Origin: Straminergon stramineum
Lineage: Eukaryota; Streptophyta; Bryopsida; Hypnales; Calliergonaceae
Length of the DNA: 64,000 nucleotides
Direction of reading: 5' to 3'
NCBI GenBank assembly: GCA_963920665.1
Contig: OY987264.1
Coordinates: forward strand, 24,036,906-24,100,905
Part shown: positions 25,771-38,021 of the stretch, piece by piece
Position numbering within the stretch: position 1 is the first letter of the stretch
Layout of the letters: every line of letters begins with the position of its first letter
Notes under the pieces: generated by a model
The model's input: only the letters and a program-made list of their open reading frames with translations
Databases searched by the model: none
Told to the model about the DNA's origin: nothing
Translations under genes and position numbers: made by a program

Positions 25771-25774
25771 TACA

Positions 25775-26029
25775 TTAAGACAAGTTGTTTGTTTTGTTTT
25801 TGTTTGTTTGTTACATTGAGATCTCATGGACCGTGCATCCCCTGGCCGCATGCTTGGTACCATCGGAAAGCCCTTGGTGAGGAGGGGTGCACGGGTTTGG
25901 TTTCGTGGTGTTTGGACCTATGATGTGAAAGTTATTGAATTTCTAAGTTTTTATGAACAAAAAGATTAGAAAAATACTTTTACTTTGATTTTGACTATGG
26001 CAACGGCATAGGGTACACTAGTGATCATG
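25775..26029 (+). repeat. CACTAGT-ended dispersed repeat, copy 2
   Basis: Direct tandem neighbour of copy 1 with the same order: TTTG repeats, GAGATCTCATGGACCGTGCA, ACCATCGGAAAGCCC, GAGGAGGGGTGCACGGG, GTGAAAGTTATTGAATTTC, GGTACACTAGT. Confidence 0.8.
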
Positions 26030-26039
26030 AACTTATAAG

Positions 26040-26989
26040 TTAACCCCTAAAAAGGACCAAACGGTTGTTTTTTGGCAACACAACGGTTCAAGGCAACTCA
26101 TCACAAATGGAAATTTTTTTTTTCTTTGAGATTTTCATACAACATGTGCCCAAGGAGTAGTTTTAAAGGCCAACAATTTTCATAATTTTTGAATACATGG
26201 TTAAAAAGTTATTGTATGATATGTAGTTTTTATTGCTTTGTGGGCAACTTAGGCAACAAAAAAACTTCTTTGAAAATTACTTTTTAAAAAAATAAAAATT
26301 TGCGATTGGTTTTCTAGATTTATTCATACTTGGAAAGCTTTGAATTATTCCATTTTGATTTATGAGATGAAAGTTATGAGGAATTTTAGTTGTGGGTAAT
26401 TTGTGCTTAGCTATGGAATTTCCACTCTAAAATAAACTTTGAAGACTTTTATCTAATTCATTCCAATATTTTTGGAAAAAAATAAAAACTTTAAGTGTAG
26501 ATTATTTATTACAACATGACCACCATTGGGATTGGCATTTTTCAATTCCATAAATAAATTTTTAACAATTTAGTATTTTGAATCATTCTCTACTTCTTTC
26601 TACTTACTCATTTTTTCTTATATGTTGTACAATTCCAAATGATCAAAAAAAATTCAAGCATGTAACCAACTTGCTTTGAAGAATGAGTCCAAAGAGGTAC
26701 AACCATTTTGGACATTTTTTCATAATGATCTAACCTTGTGAAGTGCAGCTGCCCGAGTTTTTGCGGGGCCCCAAAAAGGTTTTTAGTCAATTTGAACGCT
26801 AATATCTTTCAATCTATATGGTGGAAATTTCTGAAATTTTTTCCACATCTTCTCAAACCAGCTTAATACAAGATCCTACGGTTACATGTGTCCAAAAATG
26901 TATTTTCTCTAAAATTTGGTACTTGTACTAGAAATGACAGTTTTGGAGTGTTTTTGGTGAAAGCATAGTCAAATTCATTTAGGGGGTAA
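26040..26989 (-). mobile_element. Long TTAA-flanked element, minus orientation
   Basis: 950 bp, TTAACCCCTAAAAAGGACC to TCATTTAGGGGGTAA (last TTAA changed to GTAA). Reverse-collinear with the 20,480 copy (ccattgggattggcattttt; gtgcagctgcccgag; acaagatcctacggtta). Confidence 0.8.
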
Positions 26990-27029
26990 TGGCTTCACTT
27001 CCATCTGGTTTATCCTAAAAGTAACTTAT

Positions 27030-27790
27030 GATAGTCTGCTCTAAATCCACTTGTCTTCTAAAGACTGTCTCTAGACAAGTTCTAAAATGGACATTAACAA
27101 GATGTAAAATGTTTATGTGTAAAGCATTGAATGTTTTGTCAATATGTTAGAGTGGTTTAAAATTTGTCAAACGTTCCTTTATACTTTGCTAGTGGATGGA
27201 ATAAGAGCCAAGGTGGGTTCATTTCTAAAATGTTTACCTATGTTCAAAAAAACTTTTCTCCCCTAACTTTGAGTGCTAATATTTTTCAATCTGTACGGTC
27301 AAACTTGATAAAAAAAATTTTACCACATGATCTCATACAAGTATAGTACAAGATCCTACGGTTGGATTTTTGAATTTTGAAAATTTTTCTTTCTTAAAAG
27401 AACACAACAGAAATGACAATTTTGAGTGATTTTTGTCAAAAAATAGGCCTTGGTCCTTTAGGAGTTTAGTTTAGTAAAGGTCGCATTTTGAAATCCTGTC
27501 TATTACTTTCTACATGCTACAGTTTTTGTTTATGGTGAAGCCATATCTTTTTTCAGACTACACATGTGTGAGTTTTGTAAGGCCTACGATCAAGAAATAG
27601 ATACCTATGGCAGAATTCTTTAAAAATTCAAAAATAATTCAAAAATGCTCCGAAAAATATGAAACCACTTGGGTTAGATTCCACATCAATTTTTCTTTGA
27701 GTGAAAAATAAGGAAAAGTATTTTTGTGCATCGAAGAACCATCGAAAAGGCCGACCAGCCCTTAAATGCACGATTTATGAGCAGACTACC
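27030..27790. mobile_element. Element with GGTAGTCTRCTCT ends, copy 2
   Basis: 761 bp from GATAGTCTGCTCTAA to GAGCAGACTACC, collinear with copy 1 at 24,334 over its whole length (agcattgaatgttttgtcaa; gctagtggatggaataagag; gtaaggcctacgatcaagaa; gccgaccagcccttaaat). Non-coding. Confidence 0.8.
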
Positions 27791-27801
27791 TTTAGTTCTA
27801 G

Positions 27802-28017
27802 ATAACTTAAAGACTCTTTTTCTTTTTTTGAAGCACATGGACAATTTCCATTGAAAGGGGAAAGAGTAGCGTACACAGAACCTGAAGGACAAGTGAGCCC
27901 TCGGCAAGGATATTTCCTTTTTCAGCTAATTTTTCAGATTTTTCAGATTTTTCAAACTAACAGAGAGCAGAGAGAAGAGCCATAAGCACAAAGTCGGACA
28001 TAACTTAAAGACTCTTT
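27802..28017 (-). mobile_element. Poly(A) SINE-like insertion with 18-bp TSD
   Basis: ATAACTTAAAGACTCTTT at 27,802-27,819 is repeated exactly at 28,000-28,017. The 180-bp insert, on the minus strand, ends in CAATGGAAATTGTCCATGTG and a poly(A) tail. At 180 bp it is the longest insert of this family here with both target copies intact, so it may be close to full length. Confidence 0.9.
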
Positions 28018-28080
28018 ATGTCAATGAGAAAATTGTCCATGTGTTTCGAAAAAAGAAAAAGAAAGAGAAAGTAGTTCTAA
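28018..28080 (+). mobile_element. Further retroelement tail fragment
   Basis: TCAATGAGAAAATTGTCCAT then GTGTTTCGAAAAAAGAAAAA. It begins exactly where the previous target duplication ends. No separate duplication is evident. Confidence 0.5.
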
Positions 28081-28635
28081 AGTAACTAACTTATCTCCAA
28101 GTTCTAAAGACTTCAATTTTATCGTAGTGGCGAGGGAGGGAGTCTGTGTGGTGGCAAGCTTGGGGTCGTGTCCGAGCAGGGCGGCAGCTATGGTGGGCTG
28201 CCTGGGCTGCCCGAGCTTATTAACTTATCCACGGCATAATAAAGACTGCGGGCCTGTACTGTACTGTAGTGGACTTGGGGGCTACGGCTAGTCGGCTATG
28301 GTGGATCCTGAAATTCAGGAGTGGGTTGGGAAAAGCTCAAAGTCTTACCCTCCTCCTTCGGCCACACCGCCACACTGTACAGTACTGTACTGTAGTGCTG
28401 CTGGCTGGCTGAGGGTTAAAGTAATAAAGAAAGGCTGCTTTTTTTTTCATTTATGTTTGAATAAATGTAGGAATCAATCGATAATTTCGTGGAATTTGCA
28501 TGCTTTACTTTTTCATGAAATAGAAAAAATGATTTTAAAAAATATTTCAGGAAAATAACATTTAAAACAATTCCCGTAATGATTCAGGACTTTGAAATTG
28601 TATTTTGGTAATTATAAAAAAAATTAGCACTATTA
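28081..28635. other. No gene seen; CTGTACAGTAC palindromes
   Basis: GC-richer at 28,120-28,420. It carries CTGTACTGTACTGTAGTGG at 28,255 and CACTGTACAGTACTGTACTG at 28,374. A GCCTGGGCTGCCCGAGC block at about 28,200 resembles the GC-rich part of the TTAA elements. Confidence 0.5.
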
Positions 28636-28720
28636 CTAGTGTGCCCTGTGCTATTTTTATAATATAATATAATAAAAGTAAAAGTAATTTTCTTTTTATG
28701 AAAAGAATGAAAATTCAATA
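28636..28720 (-). repeat. CACTAGT-ended repeat, 85-bp fragment
   Basis: ACTAGTGTGCCCTGTGC followed by an AT-rich block ending AAGTAAAAGTAATTTT: the reverse complement of the end of copies 1-3. Confidence 0.6.
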
Positions 28721-28882
28721 TTTTTTCTACCATGAGTTGGAATGTGAGGAAACAAAGTTTGTGCTACCTTCATCACAAATGTAGAGAGCTCTTAATTGTT
28801 ACCAAGAATGCAACAGGGGGGGGGGGAATAGTTGTGGGGATCTCACTATAAAAAAAAAACAGAACTAAGCAAGCAACCTTGT

Positions 28883-29640
28883 TTAACCCCTAAATGTTTT
28901 CGACTATGTTTTCACCATAAACGCTCCAAAACTTTCATTTCTAGTACAAGTTCCGAACTTTAGGAAAATTTTGCACATATGTAACCGCAAGATCTTGTAC
29001 TTAACTAATCTAAGAAGATGTAGAAAAAATTTCAGAAATTTCAACTGTTTAGATTGTAAGATATTAACATTTGAATTGGCAAAAAAACATTTTTTGGCCT
29101 TGTGAAAAAACATGTAGTTGCACTTCACAAGGCCACATTTGTATGCAAAAAATTCCAAAATGATAGTTACTCTTTGGATTCATTCTTCAAGGCATGTTGA
29201 CTACATGCTTGAAAAGATTTAGATCATTTGAAATTGTACAACATATAGGGAAAAAAAAGTAAGTACAAAGAAGTTGAGAATGATTCAAAATACTAAATTG
29301 TGAAGAATTTTGTCTATGGAATTGAAAAATGCCATGTAATGTTGTAATAAACAATCTACATCCTATGATTTAATTTATTTTCAAAAAAATTAACAAATGA
29401 GTTAAATTAAGGACTTCAAAGTTTATTTTAGAGTTGAGAATCTAAAATTGCTCTCAAACTAAAATTCCTCATAACTTTCATCTCATGAATCAAAATGGAG
29501 TGATTCAAAGCTTTATATGTACATATAAATGTACAAAATCAGTTTCAAATTTGTATTTCTTAAAAAAGTATTTTTTTAAGAAATGCTTGGGTTGCCCGAA
29601 GATTAATGAAAATTACATATCATGAGAACACAAATAACTT
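28883..29640 (+). mobile_element. Long TTAA-flanked element, right end missing
   Basis: Starts TTAACCCCTAAATG and follows the family consensus to the GC-rich GCTTGGGTTGCCCGAAG block, then stops matching. The terminal 250 bp are absent. Confidence 0.7.
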
Positions 29641-29968
29641 CTACATCTATGAATGAGAGAATACCTCCGACCAGAGGAAATAAAGATGGCACTTGAACCA
29701 TGGATAGTAAACCACGCATTGATTTATCTTTAAAAAGAAGTTTCTAAATTAGCGTGACTATAAAGTGACTATAAAATTAGAGTGACTTACAAATTATATT
29801 TTCTGTGGAAATTGGTGCAAGTACAAATATATTGTTATTTTTGGTGGAAATTACTTCGTAGTATATACATGGCATTTTGTTGAAGCCCAAGTTCAACTAT
29901 ATTGCAAATAGTGGAACTTTGGTACATTGTCGTAAAATGCACCAATAGGATTAACAAGAATAATAGGA

Positions 29969-30929
29969 TTAACCCTTCAAGAACATTTAATGTTTGGGCT
30001 TGGTCAAACTTCATTAGATTTTTACATTAGAATATACATTTCAAAAATTTGTTAATTTTCACAGGTGGCAATATATGTCTAAAATTCAATCTCATTTTTT
30101 TTAATTAAAAATATAAAATGGAATTTTATATGATTTTTCAAAGAAATTTCTTTACAAAAATAATTAAAATATTCAGAGGTTTTTTTAAAATGGAAATAAT
30201 AGTGATAAACATCATGGTGTAAATGATGTATTCCTTAACCTCATACCAAGAGAAATTTGATAGAAAAAGTTCAAAAGCGGTTCATTTTGAGCTTTCAAGA
30301 TGCAATCTTTGAAGTGTCACAAAAATTTCAATTTCAGCAATTTTGAAAAAAATTCAAATGGTATAAAAAATAGATTATTGGGAGCTATGTTTCTATATTT
30401 TATTTCTTTATTTTATTTAATTTATTTAGGCTAATACTAAAATCACAGTGAGCTCTTTGATATCATATATTCAGACTATGTGATATTACAAAAGAAAACA
30501 ATGACCTTTGTAATATCACATATTAATACTATGTGATATTATACAAATATAATAGATTTAGAAATGGTCATTAAAGCAAGGTGATATTAGAGAGGATCAA
30601 CAGAGTGATATTACAGAGGTGTGAGTTTGATTGCTTTTTTTGGCTTCAAACTTCATTGCTCTTTCACAATTTTGTGAGATTTGAACTTTCATGCTTTCAA
30701 TGTTCTATTGCTATTATCATATGATTTGGAAAATTTGTTGGATTGAAGCATTTTGGGATTCCACAACAATTCATGTATTCACAAAGTGTCTGAAATTTGC
30801 AAATTTGTCATTTCAAGTTTTCAATTTTAGTTTAAGCTAAAAAAACAACTAAAATAAAGAACTATGTGAAAATTCATGTTTTGACTTTCAAAATGCCCAT
30901 GAGGTTTGCAATGTCCTTTTAAAGGTTAA
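29969..30929. mobile_element. TTAA-flanked element, separate subfamily
   Basis: 961 bp from TTAACCCTTCAAGAACATT to AATGTCCTTTTAAAGGTTAA. The interior is unlike the long family. It contains a 16-17 bp inverted repeat (ATGTGATATTACAAAAG / CTTTGTAATATCACAT, 30,478-30,521) and several more GTGATATTA motifs. Non-coding. Confidence 0.6.
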
Positions 30930-31239
30930 TCAATGTTCTAACTCTAGCAACTCCACTACTGATTCTCACTAATATGCTAAACAGTCTAACCTACCTAGGT
31001 GAATTTTGTGTTCTATGGGGTAATTGTAAAAAAAAGTCCCGTATTTTGTACTGTGTTAGTTCTATGCTGTTCTTCACTTCTCCTTGCTAATTCATGACCT
31101 CTGATTGCAAATATAGATTCAAAATTTGCAAATTTTATCATATGGGACAATTAAAAAATTCATGTGTGTGTTCCTCAAGGGTAAATCCAACATGCATTGC
31201 TGACTTTGTAGGATGGGTTCAGCGCCCTGGGCACATGAC

Positions 31240-31353
31240 TCTCAATTCATGGCCCAGCTGTGAAAACCGAAGTTGTGTCCACCGAGGGCTTGCTCTCTGG
31301 TTCACTGTACTGTTTCCCTTATCAATGGAAACTGCCTATGTTTCAAGAAGAAG
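31240..31353 (+). mobile_element. Poly(A) retroelement tail
   Basis: GTACTGTTTCCCTTATCAAT then GGAAACTGCCTATGTTTCAA and a GAAGAAG tail; the same family as at 4,132. The left boundary is uncertain. A 129-codon frame spans it (31,094-31,483) but runs through the retroelement tail, so I do not accept it. Confidence 0.65.
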
Positions 31354-31426
31354 AAACAACATGAAGTTGTGTGATGGAATCTCCATTTGTTTAAAAAAAA
31401 ACAAGAGCAAAAACAACCTGAAGTTG
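31354..31426 (+). mobile_element. Short A-rich insert with 16-bp imperfect TSD
   Basis: AAACAACATGAAGTTG at 31,354-31,369 and AAACAACCTGAAGTTG at 31,411-31,426 (15 of 16 match) flank a 41-bp insert ending in an A run. Confidence 0.7.
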
Positions 31427-32034
31427 CTCTTTGGTCACCAATCCGGACGTAGCCACCAAGTGAAGGTGTCCTGTCCCCATTAGTGACTAAGATTTCAGAC
31501 TGGACTAAGGCTTAGCTTAGCTTTACCTTAACTTATTCTCTGTTTGAATATGCACATGATTTCAACTAACTTACAAATCAGTACTCAGTAGCATGCTGTC
31601 CCCATGAACTTCCCTGTAGCATCAACTAATAAGTTAAGTGCCCCATGATGGCAGACCTGGCAGGCTGGCAGAACTTAAATCAACTTAATTGCGCAGATAA
31701 GTTAATACCAACTGATGAGGCTCCATCATGTATACTAATTGGGCTTCCCAACGAGAATTTGGTTGGTCTTGGCAACAAAAAGCCCCTTTGACAAATGGAC
31801 AATTGGCACAAGTGAAGACGTGATTAGAATTAAAAAGAAGAAGAAGACGTGATTAGAATCATCCCACCCCTCCCCAAATAAAATAGTCAACAAAATTCCA
31901 TAATCTTCAGTTTTTTTAGAATCCCTTAATTAGAAGGAGTTTATCATATTGCCTTGGAATGGTTGCACATGCTTTCATAGATGGGAGGGCTTTATTTGTT
32001 TTTTTGAGAAAGGGAGATGAGTTAGGTTTCTAAG

Positions 32035-32266
32035 TTAACCCTTGAATGCCGGACTGGTGATCATGGAAATCAGCCATTTTGGAACCCGGGGACATCATTC
32101 ACTTTAAAAAATAATCAAAAATACTCATTGTAAGTCAAACTAGGGTAGAGGATCTCCCCTTTCCACCCCTAATTCCAAGGATGAATAGTTGCACTTCTAT
32201 CCTATAGAGGAGAATTCCTTGCCATTAATCAGACAAAAAATGTCCACCGTGTCCTTTATGGGTCAA
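32035..32266. mobile_element. Small TTAA-flanked element
   Basis: TTAACCCTTGAATGCC to GTGTCCTTTATGGGTCAA, 232 bp, a degenerate inverted pair of the family ends. Confidence 0.45.
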
Positions 32267-32307
32267 TCATCCTGTTATTAGTAAGCATCCATACCTTAAG
32301 TTAGATT

Positions 32308-32541
32308 GTTTGTTTGTTTGTTTTGTTTGTTATGATGAGATCTTGGACCGCGCATCTCTCAACCGCACGCTTGGTACCATCAGAAAGCCCTCGACAAGGA
32401 GGGGTGCAAGGGCTTTGATTTGTGGTGTGTTTGGACTTGTGATGTAAAAGTTATTGAATTTCAAAGTTTTTATGAACAATTTTTTTTAAAAGTACTTTCA
32501 CTTTTATTTTGACTATGGCAATGGCACATGGCACACTAGTT
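32308..32541 (+). repeat. CACTAGT-ended dispersed repeat, copy 3
   Basis: Same order as 25,509 and 25,775: TTTG repeats, GAGATCTTGGACCGCGCATC, GGTACCATCAGAAAGCCC, GAGGGGTGCAAGGG, GTAAAAGTTATTGAATTTC, GGCACACTAGT. Confidence 0.8.
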
Positions 32542-32638
32542 TATAATCTAAATGATAAGCAATTATACAAACATGATGTCAAAAATTTCAATTTCATTTT
32601 TGTTCCATGTACCAAATTGGGTTAAGTTACCCCCTCAA

Positions 32639-32929
32639 GGTAACTACACCTAAAATTGCACGCTTCCTAAAATCATACACTATATATTCTTGCCTAAAAT
32701 ATATTCCCACTATTCATGAGAAGCTATGTTCACTTTTAGGTAGACCTATTTTCAACACTTTAAAAATTCGTAGTTTATTCATACGATGTCCAAGAAATGC
32801 ATTCTAAGAGTATCTAGAATCCCCTTTTCACTACCTACAAGACCACACAAAAAGTTTTCCAATACAATAATGGGAAAATTTCTTAATAATGTTGAATTGC
32901 TTATTTGTGCCATTTTAGGTGTAGTTACC
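32639..32929 (-). mobile_element. MITE with GGTAACTACACCTAAAAT ends, copy 2
   Basis: 291 bp, GGTAACTACACCTAAAATTG to CATTTTAGGTGTAGTTACC. Reverse-collinear with copy 1 at 6,390 (shared block GGATTCTAGATA..TCTTAGAATGCATTT). Flanks are TCAA and TTAA, the latter being the start of TTAACCCCTAAATGCCC. Confidence 0.85.
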
Positions 32930-35814
32930 TTAACCCCTAAATGCCCGAAGAGACCAAAATTGTCCTCACACAATTCCAAGTCCACTTCAAATTGTTGTAA
33001 CTTTAGCATCCAATCTCCGAATTCAATAAAGATTGTTGGAAAATTTGCACTCCCTCTTCTAGTTCGTGTGGCAAATTTTTCAAATCAATTGAAGACGAAT
33101 TGATTTTTTGGAAGCCAATCAAAGTTCACAAATTCAATTTGAATTCACCAAATTGCATTTGATGGACGCAACTTTGGGGACTTGTATCTCCTTCATCCAA
33201 TGTTTGTTTTCAATAATATTTGTTGGGTTGTGTTCCCTTTGAAGTCTATTTACTGTGATAAAATTTTCATGTCAATACAAGATGTTTTGAATGTTTAGGA
33301 GCAATTCAAAGTTCAAATCTTGAGATTTCTCGATTATAGTGAACTTTGGTGGCTTGTTTCTTCTTCGTACAATGTCCATTTCCAATAATTTTATTTTGAA
33401 AAATTTGTGCATACTAGTCTAGTTTGTGTGGCTAAAATTCATATCAATTAAAGAAGTTAGGAGTGACTAAGAAGTATTTTAGTAGAAGGAGGTTCAACCT
33501 TAGATGTGTTTTTTGCAACTTTTTGTGCTATTTTTTGACATTTCCAAGTCATTTTGGAGACACAATTATTCAATTCAATGATATTTTCTTTTACTAATGT
33601 GTTTGATGTTGGTTTTGAATCACTTTATAGTTTTTCATTTGAGTAGTTTAGAAATCAAATTTCACCTCCAAATGTGTTGCTAGGAAAATTTCAACATCCT
33701 TTTTCAACACTGAAAATATTATAATATTGCAATCTATTTGGCCAAATGACTCCAAATTTGATTCACGTCATCTACAACATGTGTACTGTAAGATTGTACA
33801 GTTGAGATTTATATACCTTAGTGGCATTTACATCTATAACACTTTGAAAGCAACGATGCTTTTAGACCTCCCAAGGCCTTGCAATGGGCTCTTTTGAATA
33901 GGATATGGTTATGGGGGTTGTTTGGGGCATCCCTAATAAGGTATCGGATATTGTGTTTTCTTTCTACATTTGTTTTTGGAGATTGGAAAATCAAAACATA
34001 CTTCAATAAGATCTGAATTTTATTATGACCCGACAATTGGTTAGGAAGTCATGATTTGTTTTGTTTTGATCTCTCATTCAGATAGGTGGAGTAGATCATT
34101 ATTTTGCCAATGTACAAATTTGCATACTTCCTCCTAACTTGAGGCTCCACTCAATTCAAAGTCTTTAGATCATTTTGCAAAGTAGAATTAGAGTACGGGC
34201 TTGTAAAGCTTGACAAATTCACATTGTCAAAAGCTCAAGCAACCTTGGAAAAAACATTGTGTTTATTCTTTGCCTCGTCATATCTCACACATACATTGCT
34301 TTTAGACTTCAATAGTTTTAGGTAAGAAACTTGTATTAGTCCAAAATAAGATACTACAATAAATTATGATTTCTATAGAAAGTGGATGAATTTGTTATGA
34401 TTTCTAGAAAATGTCATTTTTACAATTTTAGGAGTATTTTTTTATTTTAACTCAATGAACTTTTGAAGTTAACATCTTATATTATGCATGTTTTTTTAGA
34501 GGATCACTAGTAAGGTTGAAAAAATCATCTTGCCATAATGTAGGGACATTGTTTTATTGCAACAAATTTTTATTTGTCCCATTGTTGCAACTCACTATTG
34601 TCTTTCACAATGTTTCATTCCTTGAAGAAATTTTGCCAACTTTGACAAAAAAGAGCACATATATATTGATGTGCCTCCAAATTTCTTTTAGTGAGATGTA
34701 GCCACCAATTGGATTGTTCTTCTTTAGAAAAAATGTTGGCTCCTAGTAGCCTATAGCAAAAAGAATTTCTATCATTGCTAATTCAATGAATTGTTTGTGA
34801 AAAATATATATTTTTTGGCAAAGTTGTTGTCCCTAACAAAACTGCAATTTTTGCCATGACAAATAAATTATTTTAGCAAGGTTAAACATTTTTTGTGTAG
34901 TTTTCCTTCCCAAAACATTGGAATGGGTCATGTTTGTGCTCTCATGTGCTACCATTGTTGATTCATGTATAACATTTTTCCTTTATTTCATTGATATATT
35001 ACATGAATTTTCTTAAAGCTTCTTCGACAAACATTAACAAGATGAGTTCATTTTTCACAACATTCATCATCTACCCATAAGACAATTGAATACTTAGGAG
35101 TTAAAAAGAATGCATATATTTATTTTGTGTTTGTTTGTAATGATGAATTCTATAGCATTATAACTAGATGTTGAAGGGTATTGTCTAACTTAAAGAGAAT
35201 TCAATAGGGTATAGGATGAAGTGGCCAAACATCCTAGTCTCACTCAAACGATGATCATCATATTTGAATTTATCTTCTTGGTCTAGTCTTCAACAATTTT
35301 TTAGAGACCCATTTAAATTGGTATGAAATGCAAGGCTTGCAATAAACCAAATGGTTTAATTTCATTGTATTTGTAATAGACTAGAGATTGTATATGAATA
35401 TGCCTTTTTTATTCAGGGCCAATGAGTGTCAGACTGCACCAAGAAAAATCCATTGACAGAAATCCCTTCTAAAGAATCCCTACAAAAAATTCAGCAAAAA
35501 TGAAAGATTTTCATGCAAAAAATTAATTGCATACTTTTTTCGTGCATATGAACACCAAGATTGTATTTCATTTCATTGGCTAAATTTTTGTTGTTAATTC
35601 TTACACATATTCATTTTACTCATAGTATCTTTCCAGAATATGCCAAATTTGTTAGATGTTGCTAAAGTTGTGCACTCCACAATAAAACTTGTTCACTACT
35701 AGGAGTTTCAATAATAATTATATTTTGCAAGAAAGGCACCTTGAAGTAATAAATAAAACTAAAAGCCTTTCTCATGACATACATTAACATTTTTGAGCTT
35801 CACCGCTAAGTCAC
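32930..35814. other. AT-rich DNA, no gene seen
   Basis: Opens with an isolated family left end (TTAACCCCTAAATGCCC) without a convincing right partner. Open frames are at most 76 codons beyond the junction. Nothing recognised. Confidence 0.5.
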
Positions 35815-36800
35815 TTTACCCCTAAACATTGTAAAGCCCCTCTATTTTGGTAAATTATAAAATTATTGTTTTAAGTTCATAAATTTGGACTTCCCTAATA
35901 ATTTTTTTATCAGTATAATTGTGGAAATACATCGAAAAAAAAGTTTTTGTTTTGATGTTCAAATTTTTTGGCATGACAAGCTAAAATTTTGAGTCTATTA
36001 CCATAATATATTCAATGCACTAAATTTCTTAGTTAGTGTGATTAATTCTTAAGTATTTCTATATATAAATCCCTATTAAAAGTCCCATTATCCCCTTAGG
36101 AGACAAAATGGATTTTTGGATAGATTCCTATTATTTCAATTTTTGGTGATTTTTTTCATTGTTATTCATTCCATTTGAATTTTTGACAAGAAACTTATGG
36201 AGCATCTTGTTTTGTGGGCAATCAAAGCTCTTTTCTGAAAAAATAACATATAGGATTTACTTTTTAGCTTCAATTTTCACATTTAAAAAAAATAAAATTC
36301 TACAAGGTTTATTTTGATTGTTTGAATAACTCCACCATTGGGATTAGTGTGTTTAATTCTATTGTAGAACTATTAATGATTTATTTTTTCCCTCCATCGT
36401 GTACCTTCTTCTACTAAACAACTTTTAAGAGAAGGAAAGTCATATTATTTTAAAAGAAAATTCTTATATCTTTAGCTCAATTCTTCATAAGAAAAGATTT
36501 GATTCAAAATCTATATTAATATTATTTTTAATTCAAAAGATTCTAAGTCTCTTAAACTTGTTTGCCTCGGTGCCAAAGAACATGATTTCTTCTTCCACTA
36601 CAAACACATTTATCTTATAATCTATGTAGTGCAAGTATCTGACTTTTTTCTACACATTCTTGTACTAGACTATTGCAAGATCATATGGAATAATATGCAA
36701 GAGAAAATTTTCTTTTTTTCTTTTTTTGCTTATTGCATTAGAATTGATAGTTTTAAGCAATTTTTGACAAATAAAAGGCCTTGGGACTTTAGGGGCTTAA
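35815..36800 (-). mobile_element. Long TTAA-flanked element, diverged, minus orientation
   Basis: TTTACCCCTAAAC to GGACTTTAGGGGCTTAA. Reverse-collinear with the long family (ccattgggattagtgtgttt; ctataatctatgtagtgca; TTGCAAGATCATATGG), but clearly older. Confidence 0.6.
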
Positions 36801-36954
36801 AGAAAGATACACTTATATAATTCAATTTTTTCACTTGGAAAAAACTCTTAGTGTGAAATTTTTAATTGTACAAATGTAGAGCCAATTTGACTGATGTTCT
36901 CAAATTCCAAGTGCAATTTAGTAAAACATTTTAAATGGATGAACAAAATGTCAT

Positions 36955-37938
36955 TTAACCCCTAGAGGACCAAACTACATTTTTGGCAACATAGTGATTT
37001 TGGACAACTTATTGTGAATGGAATTTCTGTTTTTTTCTTTGAAATTTTCACACAACATAGGGGCAAGGTTTTTTGCTTCAAGGCCCAACAATTTTTATAA
37101 CTTTTGACTACAGGGTTAAAAGGTTATTGTATGGTATGTAGTTTATTTTCCTACTCGTGCAACTTGGGTAGATTAAAAAAAATCACTTTCCGTAGAAAAA
37201 AAATCCGAAATTGGTTTTCTAGATTTATATATACAAGGAAAGTTTTTAATCATTCCATTTTGATTAATGATATGAGGTTTTTTCCTTTGCGGATAGTTTT
37301 GGATTCTCAACTCTAAAATATATTTTGAAGTCCTTCATTAAATTCCATTTTCAGTAGTTTTGGAAAAATAAAATAATAGGATGTAGATTGTTTATTACAA
37401 CATTACAAGCATCGGGATTGGCATTTTTCAACTCCATAATAAAATTCTTAAAAATTTAATATTTTGAATCATTCTCTACTACTTTTTTCTTACTATTTTT
37501 TTTCCTACAAGTTAACAATTTTGTATTTTGAATCATTCTCTATTTTTTCTACTTCTTATTTTTTTCCTATATGTTGTACAATTCCAAATGATTTGAAATT
37601 ACTCAAGCATGTAGACAACTTGCTTTTAAGAATGAATCCAAAGAAGCACCACCATTTTGGACATTTTTTTCATACAAATATAACATTGTAAAGTACAACT
37701 GCCCTATTTTCCACAAGGCCCTCAAAAGAAATTTTGTCTATTTAAACTTTAATATCTTGCAATCCACAAGAGAGAAATTTCTAAAAAAAGTTCACATCTT
37801 CTCAAACCATTTTATTAAAAGATCCTGTAGTTACATGTGTCTAAAAATGTTTTTTTCCCAAAATTTGTTACTTCTACTAGAAATGACAATATTGGAGCAT
37901 TTTTGATGAAAACATGGTCAAGGAACATTAGGAGTTAA
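36955..37938 (-). mobile_element. Long TTAA-flanked element, minus orientation
   Basis: TTAACCCCTAGAGGACC to GGAACATTAGGAGTTAA, 984 bp. Reverse-collinear with 20,480. It contains a local duplication at about 37,460-37,570 of the block reading ..tattttgaatcattctctac.., which explains its extra length. Confidence 0.78.
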
Positions 37939-38021
37939 GGAATGAAGCTATGGGATTTCGTCCCATCTATCTACTACAGAGTACTAGTAGAACTACTGAG
38001 TACTTACTCTACAAATACATC

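Noticed and set aside
31094..31483. 129-codon plus-strand frame
   Set aside because: It runs through two poly(A) retroelement tails and their target duplication.
19337..36820. Recurring LKFFPHxLxL-type peptide in several small minus-strand frames
   Set aside because: It is the translation of the shared end module. Stops and frameshifts interrupt it in every copy, so a coding role is not supported.
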